A stretch of 64,000 nt of DNA, taken from NCBI RefSeq assembly GCF_000223215.1, contig NC_017243.1, positions 1,550,001 to 1,614,000 on the forward strand, written 5' to 3'. Positions 44,317-52,059 of this stretch are shown here, in pieces; within the stretch, counting starts at the first letter, position 1; the number at the start of each line of letters is the position of its first letter. Source of the stretch: Brachyspira intermedia PWS/A (GTDB taxonomy: Bacteria; Spirochaetota; Brachyspiria; Brachyspirales; Brachyspiraceae). Both the position numbers and the translations under genes were made by a program. The notes below the pieces were generated by a model. It saw only the letters and a list, made by a program, of their open reading frames with translations. It ran no database searches and was not told where the DNA came from.

Positions 44317-45117
44317 ATGAAAAATAAAGAAAAAACAAGATTAAAATTATCTGATTTTGAAAAACCTATTTGGGCTGTTATATCTATAATAGGATTTTTA
44401 ATTGTATGGCAATTATTAACAACTTATACTCCTATAAAAATTACCACACCTAAACCATTAGAAGTATTCAAGTTTTTAGTATGGAGTTTAACTCATAATA
44501 TAGGTCAGCAAACTATATTAGGACATATAGTAATAAGTATATTTAGAGTATTAACAGGTTTTGCTATAGGTGCTGTAACAGGTGTTATATTAGGAATATC
44601 TATGGGAGTTAATAAATATGCAAGAGCAATAATAAGACCATTCTTTGAAGTATTCAGACAAATTCCTCCTATAGCTTGGATACCTATGGCTATACTTTGG
44701 TTTGGAATAGGCGAAGTACCTAAAGTATTTATAATATTTATTGGTACTTTTGTTAATGTTACTTTGAATGCTTATGCTGGAAGTTCTCAGGTTAATCCTA
44801 CTTTAATAGGGGCAGCTAAGATGCTTGGCTCTAATGATAGAGATATATTTTTGCACGTTATACTTCCGGCTTCTGTACCTCAAATATTCAATGGTATGCA
44901 GGTAGGTTTTTCAGTAAGCTGGATGGGTGTATTAGCAGCTGAAATGGTTAGTTCTTTTGCCGGTGTAGGTTGGGTTATAATAAGAGGTTCTGATACTGCA
45001 AATATACCTCAAGTTTTAGCTGGTATGATAGCTATAGGTATAGTTGGTTTATTATTATCTTCTTTAATGAGATATATAGAAAAGAGATTAACCATTTGGA
45101 ATTCTACTGGTATATAA
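44317..45117 (+). CDS. ABC importer permease B (SsuC/TauC-like)
   Basis: A 266-residue inner-membrane permease similar to permease A. RQIPPIAWIPMAILWFGIGEVPKVFIIFIGTFVNVTLNAYAGS and the coupling loop AAKMLGSNDRDIFLHVILPASVPQIFNGMQVG are the family motifs. Most systems of this class have one permease acting as a homodimer; here two distinct ones occur together, matching two distinct ATPases downstream. This points to a heterotetrameric core. Confidence 0.9.
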   Translation: MKNKEKTRLKLSDFEKPIWAVISIIGFLIVWQLLTTYTPIKITTPKPLEVFKFLVWSLTHNIGQQTILGHIVISIFRVLTGFAIGAVTGVILGISMGVNKYARAIIRPFFEVFRQIPPIAWIPMAILWFGIGEVPKVFIIFIGTFVNVTLNAYAGSSQVNPTLIGAAKMLGSNDRDIFLHVILPASVPQIFNGMQVGFSVSWMGVLAAEMVSSFAGVGWVIIRGSDTANIPQVLAGMIAIGIVGLLLSSLMRYIEKRLTIWNSTGI

Positions 45118-45138
45118 TAATTAATTTGAGGCGTTAAT

Positions 45139-45897
45139 ATGGAAAATAAAACTATTATAAAAATGAATCATGTTAATAAAGTGTTTTTCAGCGAGCATGG
45201 ATATAAAGAAGTTATAAAAGATATAAGTCTTGAAGTGAAAGAAAATGAATTTGTTGTATTATTCGGACCAGGTCAATGCGGAAAAACAACATTGATAAAT
45301 TTGATAGCAGGACTTGAAACAGCAGAAAATTCTGATATAGAAGTTAATGGTAAAAAGGTAACTGAGCCTCATCCTGAAAGAGGTGTTGTATATCAAACTA
45401 CTGCTTTATTTCCTTTTTTGACTGTTATGGAAAATGTAGAGTTCGGACCTAGAGCAAGAGGAATACCAAAGAAAGAGAGAAGAGAAAAAGCAAAATATTA
45501 TATAGATTTGGTGGGATTAAATGGATTTGAAAATAGTTATCCGAATCAATTATCTGGAGGTATGAGGCAGAGGGTAGGTATAGCTAGGGCATATTGTAAT
45601 GAACCTGTTGTTATGCTTCTTGATGAGCCTTTCGGACATTTGGATGCACAGACTAGATATATGATGGAAGAAGAAGTTGAAAAGATTTGGCAGAAAGAAA
45701 AAAGAACTGTTGTATTTGTTACTAATAATATAGAAGAAGCTGTTTATTTGGGTGACAGAATAATACTTCTTACAAACTGTCCTACAGTTGTAAAAAAAGA
45801 ATATATTATAGATTTGCCTAGACCTAGAAGATTAACTGATCCTAATTTCCTTAAAATTAGAAATGAAATAAATGATAATATGGATATAACTTTATAA
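45139..45897 (+). CDS. ABC importer ATPase 1 (SsuB-like), H-loop His replaced by Asn
   Basis: A 252-residue ATPase. Walker A GPGQCGKTT is at residues 43-51, the Q-loop is VVYQ, the signature LSGGMRQRV starts at 138 and Walker B LLDEPFGHLD at 160 has the catalytic Glu; all are normal. At residue 196, where the switch His belongs (VTHD in the family), it reads VTNN, so the position is Asn. Loss of the switch His weakens ATP hydrolysis at the site built on this subunit. The signature it offers to the partner is intact. It starts 21 bp after permease B and precedes ATPase 2 by 18 bp. Confidence 0.9.
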   Translation: MENKTIIKMNHVNKVFFSEHGYKEVIKDISLEVKENEFVVLFGPGQCGKTTLINLIAGLETAENSDIEVNGKKVTEPHPERGVVYQTTALFPFLTVMENVEFGPRARGIPKKERREKAKYYIDLVGLNGFENSYPNQLSGGMRQRVGIARAYCNEPVVMLLDEPFGHLDAQTRYMMEEEVEKIWQKEKRTVVFVTNNIEEAVYLGDRIILLTNCPTVVKKEYIIDLPRPRRLTDPNFLKIRNEINDNMDITL

Positions 45898-45915
45898 CAT
45901 AAAAAGGATATATTT

Positions 45916-46668
45916 ATGACAAATGATACTAGAGAAGTAAAAGTAAAAGTTTCAAGATTAACAAAAAAATTCGGTGATTTATTGGTTTTAAATGATATAT
46001 CATTTAATGTTATGAAAGGTGAGTTTTTATGTATAGTAGGGCCTACTGGCTGCGGTAAAACTACATTTTTAAATAGCCTTACAAAGTTATACAAACCAAC
46101 TTACGGAGCCATACAGATAGACGGCGAACATGTTGACTTAAAAAAACATGATATAGCATATATATTTCAGGAATATTCTACTATGCCTTGGCTTAAAGTA
46201 GAGGAGAATGTTAAGTTCGGATTGAAAATAAAAAAACTCCCTCAAGATGTTATTGAAGAGAGGGCAGACAGAGTAATAAAAATGGTTGGGCTTGAGAGTT
46301 TAAAAACTTTTAATCCAAGCGAGCTTTCTGCTAGTATGCTTCAAAGGGTTGTTATAGCCAGAGCATTTGCTGTAGAGCCTGAATTACTTTTGATGGATGA
46401 ACCTTACGGACAATTAGATGTTTCTTTGAGATTCAAATTAGAAGATGAGCTTTTGAATATATGGAAAACTTTGGGTACTACAATTATATTTATTACTCAT
46501 AACATAGAGGAAGCTGTTTATTTAGGTGAAAGAGTTTTAGTATTAACCAATAAACCAACTTCTATAAAAAAAGAAATACATATAGATTTGGAACATCCTA
46601 GAAACATAGCTGATCCTAAATTTGTTGAATATAGAGAAGAAATAACAGAACTTATAAAATGGTGGTAA
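45916..46668 (+). CDS. ABC importer ATPase 2 (SsuB-like), degenerate signature motif
   Basis: A 250-residue ATPase. Walker A GPTGCGKTT is at 42-50, the Q-loop is YIFQ, Walker B LLLMDEPYGQLD is at about 157-168 and the switch His is at 195 (ITHN); all are intact. The signature at residues 137-141 reads LSASM where the family has LSGGM/Q, so both signature glycines are substituted (Ala and Ser). It therefore offers a poor signature to the opposing site but has a full hydrolytic set of its own. Combined with ATPase 1 this makes one canonical and one degenerate composite site. Confidence 0.9.
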   Translation: MTNDTREVKVKVSRLTKKFGDLLVLNDISFNVMKGEFLCIVGPTGCGKTTFLNSLTKLYKPTYGAIQIDGEHVDLKKHDIAYIFQEYSTMPWLKVEENVKFGLKIKKLPQDVIEERADRVIKMVGLESLKTFNPSELSASMLQRVVIARAFAVEPELLLMDEPYGQLDVSLRFKLEDELLNIWKTLGTTIIFITHNIEEAVYLGERVLVLTNKPTSIKKEIHIDLEHPRNIADPKFVEYREEITELIKWW

Positions 46669-46730
46669 ATTATTATTACAATTTTAAGCTGTTATTATAT
46701 TTAAAATTATAAATATAGAGTAGGGTAGAG

Positions 46731-47765
46731 TTACAATAAATTTTCTCTGAATATCACTTGTGTTTCTATATAAGTATATCTTTTATCAGGTATAGTTTTT
46801 GTAAGCAAATATTCAAATAGAACTTTTATTGCTCTGTATCCTTGCTCTTGAGGATTTTGAGTTATTGAAGCTATTATGCCTCTGTCTAAAAGTCCTTCTT
46901 TTACAACTTCTGAAAAGTCATAAGTGATGATTTTTATTTTATTGTATAGTCCTAATTCTTTAATAGCGTTTATAACATATTTACTGGTTTCTGCACCCGG
47001 ACATATAACAACATCAGTATCCATATGTTTTAATAAGTTATCTTTACTTTTATCAAAATTAAGATTATTATCTTTTTCCATTTCTATTATTGATTGTACA
47101 TTTACATTTTTATAATCAGAATTAAGTCTGCTAACTAAACTGTCAACACGTTTTTTGTTTCCAAGCATTTTATTAAAGTTATTTGAAAAAACTAATAAAT
47201 TAATATTATTTCCATTTGATATGATATTCAAAAGAGAAGCAGCTATCTCTCCAGCCAAATCATAATTGCATCCGACATAAGCTATACAATCTTTACTGTT
47301 TACAAAAGAATTTAAAAGCACTATAGGAAAATTATTATTATGAAGTTGAGATATCTTATTTATGACTCTCTCATCATTTATAGCAACTATAGCCATAGCA
47401 TTAGCTCCTTCATTAATAGCTTCTTCAATGAGTTCTAATTGATTATCAGCATCAAAGTCTTTACATCTTTTTATAATAACAGACATTCCAAATTCTTCTA
47501 TTTCTTTTCCGGCTATTTCTATTCCTTTTATAACATCTTCAAAAAATAAATTGTTATAAGTATTAAGAACTGCAGCTATTTTGAATTTCTTTTTTCTAAT
47601 GGCTAATGATTTGGCTATTTTATCAGGTTTATAATTTAATGACTTTGCAATATCCAATATTTTTTGTTCTACATCAGGATCTATTCTTCCTCTGTTATTT
47701 AAAGCTCTGTCAACTGTTCCTATTGAAACTCCTGCTAATTTTGCTATTTCTCTTATGGTAGCCAT
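46731..47765 (-). CDS. LacI-family transcriptional regulator
   Basis: A 344-residue repressor/activator. The HTH ATIREIAKLAGVSIGTVDRALNNRGRIDPDVEQKILDIAKSLNYKPDKIAKSLA (residues 2-55) is a typical LacI DNA-binding headpiece and hinge. The effector domain is of the periplasmic-binding-protein type: IAAVLNTYNNLFFEDVIKGIE through AGVGCNYDLAGEIAA-like segments. The start at 47765 is chosen because AAAGGAA lies just before it; the 40 codons further upstream do not match the family. It probably controls the sugar or sulfatase genes, but no assigned operator confirms this. Confidence 0.88.
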   Translation of the reverse strand: MATIREIAKLAGVSIGTVDRALNNRGRIDPDVEQKILDIAKSLNYKPDKIAKSLAIRKKKFKIAAVLNTYNNLFFEDVIKGIEIAGKEIEEFGMSVIIKRCKDFDADNQLELIEEAINEGANAMAIVAINDERVINKISQLHNNNFPIVLLNSFVNSKDCIAYVGCNYDLAGEIAASLLNIISNGNNINLLVFSNNFNKMLGNKKRVDSLVSRLNSDYKNVNVQSIIEMEKDNNLNFDKSKDNLLKHMDTDVVICPGAETSKYVINAIKELGLYNKIKIITYDFSEVVKEGLLDRGIIASITQNPQEQGYRAIKVLFEYLLTKTIPDKRYTYIETQVIFRENLL

Positions 47766-47922
47766 ATAAATTCCTTTTGATTGTCTAATAAACATAATAA
47801 ATATTTTTATTTTATATGTCAAATATTTTATTAAAAAAATAAGTGTTGTAACTATGATATTTTTATTGTTATGATATATTATCAATACTTAAATATAAGT
47901 AAACATAATACAATCCGAAATA

Positions 47923-48308
47923 TTTTTTGACAGAATTAAAAAGATAATGGAAAGATACAATAATAATGCTATAGATGATATTGATGTAATTTAGTTAATA
48001 GAAGAGCTTTTGATTTGGATAATATATAAAAAGAGGCAGATGATTTATGGCTTACGAATGAGCAAAAGGCTATGTATGATGCTATGCTTAGTCCTATAAA
48101 TACAGACTATAATAAAAAAGAAAAAATTAAAACAATGTCTAAAAAATTGGCTGTTATAATAGAAAAGAACTCTGAATATATAGATTGGCAAAGCAAGTAA
48201 TCCACAAGATCCAAAATGAAAATGGATATAAAGAGATTTTTGAAAATGCATAAATATCCTAAGGAGTTTGAAAATACAGCCTTGGGTAATATATTAAGAC
48301 AGGCATAA
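47923..48308 (+). pseudogene. Remnant of the type I restriction endonuclease HsdR C-terminus
   Basis: The stretch reads FDRIKKIMERYNNNAIDDIDVI, a stop, LIEELL, then after a frame change KEADDLWLTNEQKAMYDAMLSP and SKKLAVIIEKNSEYIDWQSK, a stop, and STRSKMKMDIKRFLKMHKYPKEFENTALGNILRQA. These pieces match the C-terminal helical region of HsdR (ERYNNRAIDT, L-T-x-E-x-x-A-x-Y-D-A-L, N-x-x-I-D-W, A-K-L-R-x-x-I-K-R-x-L-R-x-x-x-Y-P-P-D, Q-A). At least two stops and one frameshift separate them, and nothing upstream corresponds to the ATPase or nuclease. It is a decayed fragment of a restriction-modification system. Confidence 0.7.
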
Positions 48309-49068
48309 AATTACGAGATATTAAAGTATAGCTAATAAGTTATAGTATTATGGGTAAATTTCAATAATTAAAGCATATATATAAATGTATCCAAAAATAC
48401 TAAAAATACACTTAATTTACAAGCGATAATATATAAGAACTATAATATATATAATTATTATATGATTTTGATTATAAATTAAAACTTATAAGTATATGAA
48501 TATTATTGGTATTATTTTTTGATAGAGTTTTTATATGCATGGTTTAAATAGTTTAGTTGTAATATAGTTATAACTATTATTATAGATACTAATAATAGTT
48601 ATAGAGAATAGTAATAAAGGGTTATATATTATATAATGTAATAGTATAACTTATTAAAATAATCAAGGAGTTATATATGCAATAATAAATACTCCAGAAA
48701 AACAATAAATTTATATTCCGATAATGTGTATTATGTTAACTTATACATATTATTTTTTATATATGTTTGGGCTTAAATATATATAGTTTAGTCATATTTT
48801 ATTATCTGTAAGTTATATTAAATTATATAGAAGTTTACTTATGGCAGATATTATATAGAATTTTATACATAAAGCAGATGCAATTTTTATTAGCAATAAT
48901 TTGAACTTTTTTATAATTTATAGTATAATCTAGCATTAATTATAAAAATTGTTATATTCTGGCAAGTTTAATTGACAGAGCATTTGCCGTAAGCATACAA
49001 AGCGAGCGAACAATTTTTATTAGTAATAATAAAAAATAATAATTTTAAATATAATTGGATACAAAATA
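48309..49068. other. Gene-free AT-rich gap with repeats
   Basis: No gene was found in these 760 bases. It holds the 14-bp inverted repeat at 48569-48603, a GGAG ribosome-like site followed by an immediate stop (ATGCAATAA near 48677), and copies of the short dispersed repeat near 48881 (ATTTTTATTAGCAATAAT) and 49012 (ATTTTTATTAGTAATAAT). No RNA gene could be assigned. Confidence 0.6.
48569..48603. repeat. 14-bp perfect inverted repeat
   Basis: TATAACTATTATTA (48569-48582) and TAATAATAGTTATA (48590-48603) pair fully around TAGATAC. No T-run follows. It lies in the decayed region downstream of the HsdR remnant. Confidence 0.6.
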
Positions 49069-49599
49069 ATGAAGAAAATAATACTTTTAATATTAACTTT
49101 ATTTATAATACTTGTTGCATGTAAAAATGACGGCGGTTCTATATACGCTATGGAACAAAGATATAGAAATTTTTTGAATATACTTCCAGATGATGTAAAG
49201 AATGATTATACTTTAAACTCTGATAAATACGGTAATATGTATAAAGAATGGATTAATGAGTTCAATACTTGGACTGATAATATACTTAATGAAGAAAACA
49301 AAAGAGAACAAGAAATATCAGCAAGAATAACACCTGATAAAATAGAATATGCTCTTGAAACTTTAACTAGTAAAGACTATGAAAGAAACTTGCCTGTAGA
49401 TCTTATGGCTAAAGTAAAAGTTCATACAGATCAATTATCATTGAAAATAGATGAATTGCAAAAAGATGAGGCTTTCTCTAATTCTATGATTAAATTAAAA
49501 AAATATGAAGCTGTAGAAAATTTCACAACAGAAGATACTATATTTTATTATGTTTGGAATTATTTAATAACAATAGAAAGACCAAGACGTTTCCAGTGA
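49069..49599 (+). CDS. Hypothetical lipoprotein, helical
   Basis: A 176-residue lipoprotein with lipobox IILVACKND (Cys18). The body is rich in charged, helix-forming residues (RYRNFLNILPDDVKNDYTLNSDKYGNMYKEWINEF to SMIKLKKYEAVENFTTEDTIFYYVWNYLITIERPRRFQ) and no family was recognised. It has no same-strand neighbour within 1 kb and ends at a hairpin. It is preceded by the dispersed-repeat copy at about 49012. Role unknown; probably on the cell surface or in the periplasm. Confidence 0.75.
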   Translation: MKKIILLILTLFIILVACKNDGGSIYAMEQRYRNFLNILPDDVKNDYTLNSDKYGNMYKEWINEFNTWTDNILNEENKREQEISARITPDKIEYALETLTSKDYERNLPVDLMAKVKVHTDQLSLKIDELQKDEAFSNSMIKLKKYEAVENFTTEDTIFYYVWNYLITIERPRRFQ

Positions 49600-49622
49600 T
49601 TATAATCATTTAATTTTGTTCT

Positions 49623-49658
49623 TATTATAGAAGATATTTTTGATTTTCTTCTATAATA
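49623..49658 (+). terminator. Hairpin downstream of the lipoprotein gene
   Basis: TATTATAGAAGA (49623-49634) pairs with TCTTCTATAATA (49647-49658). It lacks a strong T-run but sits 24 bases after the stop. Confidence 0.6.
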
Positions 49659-49871
49659 TATAGTATTTATATTAGTCTGCATACTTACTTTATTTTTTAA
49701 TCTAAAATAATTTTTAACTAAACATAATAATTTTATATTATGTTTTATAATCGTATTAATATTTATATTGGAATAATTTTATAATAGGAGTTACAATTTC
49801 TATTAGACACAATTTAAAATTCTAGAATTTTCTTTTCTCTACCCTAGCCTATTTTTATAAAATATATAAAA

Positions 49872-50567
49872 TTAAGAATTACCCAAAAAACTGCTTCCTA
49901 TTCTTATCATATTTGAACCATGTTTTATTGCAAGCTCATAATCTGAAGACATTCCCATAGAAAGTATTGATAAAGGATTATTATATTTTAAATTAATAGA
50001 TTTATATATAGTATTAAGTTTCTCAAATTCTTCTTCAATGAGTAGTAAATTTTCACTATCTTTTCCTATTCCCATTAATCCTTTAACAGATATATTAGAC
50101 ATTTTTATGATGTTTTCATATATATCTATATAATTATTTATATTAAATCCGCCCTTTTGATCCTCATCACTTATATTGAATTGTAATAATATATTCTGAA
50201 CTTTATTGTTTTTTATCGCCTCTTTATTTATATATTCAGCTATTTCAACAGAATCTACACTCTGTATTAAGTCAGCATATCTAACTATGTATTTTACTTT
50301 GTTTGATTGTATTCTTCCTATAAAATGCCATTTGACATTATTTTTTAATTGAGCAATCTCCCCTGCTCTATCTCTTAAGCTTTGCGCCTTACTTTCTCCA
50401 AGCGGTAAATCTATATCTAATGATAGAAATTCTTTTATAGTTTCAATAGAAGAATATTTACTAACTGCTACTACATTTATATCATATTCTATATTGTATT
50501 TTTGTTTTGCAGCATTAATATTATTTAATATTTGATTATATCTTTCTAATATTTCATTTCTATTCAT
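49872..50567 (-). CDS. YggS-family pyridoxal-phosphate homeostasis protein
   Basis: A 231-residue single-domain PLP-binding protein that helps regulate free PLP and amino-acid levels. The PLP lysine is in VNVVAVSKYSSIETI (about residue 28). WHFIGRIQSNKVKYI, VDSVEIAEYIN, LQFNISDEDQKGGF, and ISVKGLMGIGKDSEN follow. SMGMSSDYELAIKHGSNMIRIGSSFLG at the C-terminus is the family signature. The start is taken as ATG 50567, with AAGGA just before it. It is convergent with the lipoprotein gene at 49069. Confidence 0.92.
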   Translation of the reverse strand: MNRNEILERYNQILNNINAAKQKYNIEYDINVVAVSKYSSIETIKEFLSLDIDLPLGESKAQSLRDRAGEIAQLKNNVKWHFIGRIQSNKVKYIVRYADLIQSVDSVEIAEYINKEAIKNNKVQNILLQFNISDEDQKGGFNINNYIDIYENIIKMSNISVKGLMGIGKDSENLLLIEEEFEKLNTIYKSINLKYNNPLSILSMGMSSDYELAIKHGSNMIRIGSSFLGNS

Positions 50568-50761
50568 AGTTACTTCCTTAGGCTTTATCATATTATAAAA
50601 CTTTTAGTATTTTTTTCAATTATTTAATTAAATATAAAAATAAAGTGATAAAGTAAAATAGTAAAAATACGATTTATTATATGTTGTATATATTGAAATT
50701 TTATCTGATTCATGTTAAGTTAACATAATATTTTAATGAAAATAAATTATGGAGAAAAATA

Positions 50762-51217
50762 ATGAGAGTTCAGGAAAGAAGAAATAGAGAAATGAATTTA
50801 AATAGTCTATTAATGACATCGCAAGATGCTTCTATGAAAGTAGCTGTTTCATCTTCTCCATTTGCTGCAATGCTCGAAGAAGAAAAGGAAATTAAAAGAT
50901 ATTCTTATGAATTAGATGAATTAAAAAGACAAATATATGATGCAGGAAATATGCTTGAAAAAAGCGCTAATATGAAAGACTTTCAAAAATTTAGAGATTT
51001 AATAAGATCATTAACAGATAAATTAGTAAAAGATGCCTATAGAATAAGAATCGTATCTTCATATATGAGAAGAGGACGTGAATATCAAGTAGTTTCAAAA
51101 ATAAACGAAGAACTTGATTCATTATACAGATTAATAATGTCAGAACAGAAGAATCATATAGCTATTGCAAATAAGGTTATGAGACTTAAAGGTTTAGTAT
51201 TAGATTTAATGTCATGA
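50762..51217 (+). CDS. YaaR-family protein (DUF327)
   Basis: A 151-residue helical protein. Pattern MNLNSLLMTSQDASMKV...FAAMLEEEKEIKRYSYELDELKRQIYDAGNMLEKSANMKDFQKFRDLIRSLTDKLVKDAYRIRIVSSYMRRGREYQVVSKINEELDSLYRLI fits the DUF327/YaaR family by length, by the F-x-x-x-L near the start and by its repeated helices. Family members are linked to DNA-replication gene clusters in Gram-positives, with no proven function. Its stop overlaps the start of tsaB by 4 bases (ATGA), so the two are coupled. Confidence 0.65.
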   Translation: MRVQERRNREMNLNSLLMTSQDASMKVAVSSSPFAAMLEEEKEIKRYSYELDELKRQIYDAGNMLEKSANMKDFQKFRDLIRSLTDKLVKDAYRIRIVSSYMRRGREYQVVSKINEELDSLYRLIMSEQKNHIAIANKVMRLKGLVLDLMS

Positions 51218-51915
51218 ATATATTAGCATTTGATACAGTATCCAGCAGTTTTTCTATAGCTTTGCAAAAATATGATGATTCTATCCTTGAATATAATAAG
51301 GAAGATGTAAGAAATCATAACGAGGAAATACTTCCTGTTTTAAATAACTTTCTAAAAGAAAATAATATTTCGCTTGATAAAATAGATTATATAGTATTGG
51401 GAATTGGTCCCGGATCTTTTACCGCATTAAGAATAGCATTTGCCACAGTAAAAACAATTTGCTATGCTAAAAATATACCTATTATAGGTATTTCAAGTTT
51501 AGAAACATTGTATGAAAATATCAAGAGTTATGAAGGAATAAAAGCAAGTATGATAGATGCTAGGAAAGGAAGTATTTATACTGATATATATTCCGGAAAT
51601 AATAAAATAAAAGAAAATTTAGATATAACTTATGAAGAGTTTATAAATATCATTAATTCTATAGAAAATAATGATAAAACACTTACTCTATGTGGAGACG
51701 GATTTTATAAGAATCAAGATTATTTTAAAGAAAAATTAAAAAATTATAAAATAAATGACATAGATAAATCATTCAATATAATAAAAGCTTCTAATAGTAT
51801 AAGACTATCTATACCAAGGATAAAATCAAATAATTTTGATAATATTTTCAATTTATTGCCTCTTTATTTGAGAAATAGTGAAGCTGAAAATAAAAAAATG
51901 AATGAAAAACAATAG
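51214..51915 (+). CDS. tsaB: tRNA threonylcarbamoyladenosine biosynthesis protein TsaB
   Basis: A 233-residue ASKHA-fold scaffold for the TsaBDE complex that makes t6A in tRNA. It starts MNILAFDTVSSSFSIALQ, with NHNEEILPVLNNFLKENN and DYIVLGIGPGSFTALRIAFATVKTI (the G-P-G-S-F-T-G-x-R block). ASMIDARKGSIYTDIY follows. It lacks TsaD's metal site, as expected. It overlaps the YaaR gene by 4 bases and is followed by a chemoreceptor with its own promoter. Confidence 0.92.
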   Translation: MNILAFDTVSSSFSIALQKYDDSILEYNKEDVRNHNEEILPVLNNFLKENNISLDKIDYIVLGIGPGSFTALRIAFATVKTICYAKNIPIIGISSLETLYENIKSYEGIKASMIDARKGSIYTDIYSGNNKIKENLDITYEEFINIINSIENNDKTLTLCGDGFYKNQDYFKEKLKNYKINDIDKSFNIIKASNSIRLSIPRIKSNNFDNIFNLLPLYLRNSEAENKKMNEKQ

Positions 51916-51983
51916 AAAACCCTCCAATTATTAAAAATATATAAAAAATATCCGATAATTATTACGATATATGAAAAATATAT

Positions 51984-52011
51984 CTTGACTTCATAAAAAA
52001 TATTGTTATTA
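51984..52011 (+). promoter_or_regulatory. Probable promoter of the second chemoreceptor
   Basis: TTGACT (51984-51989) is followed about 16-18 bp later by the TTATTATATAT region. TTGGAG precedes the GTG start at 52060. Confidence 0.5.
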
Positions 52012-52059
52012 TATATAAGAATTATAATATTTTTCTAAAATAATTGTTGGAGTTTGAAA

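Noticed and set aside
47766-47885. 40-residue N-terminal extension of the LacI-type protein
   Set aside because: It is AT-rich, hydrophobic and has no ribosome site, whereas AAAGGAA precedes the Met that begins the headpiece.
48660-48700. Small gene starting at the ATG after GGAG near 48677
   Set aside because: The start codon is followed by CAA and then a stop, and no alternative frame is open. Probably a decayed start.
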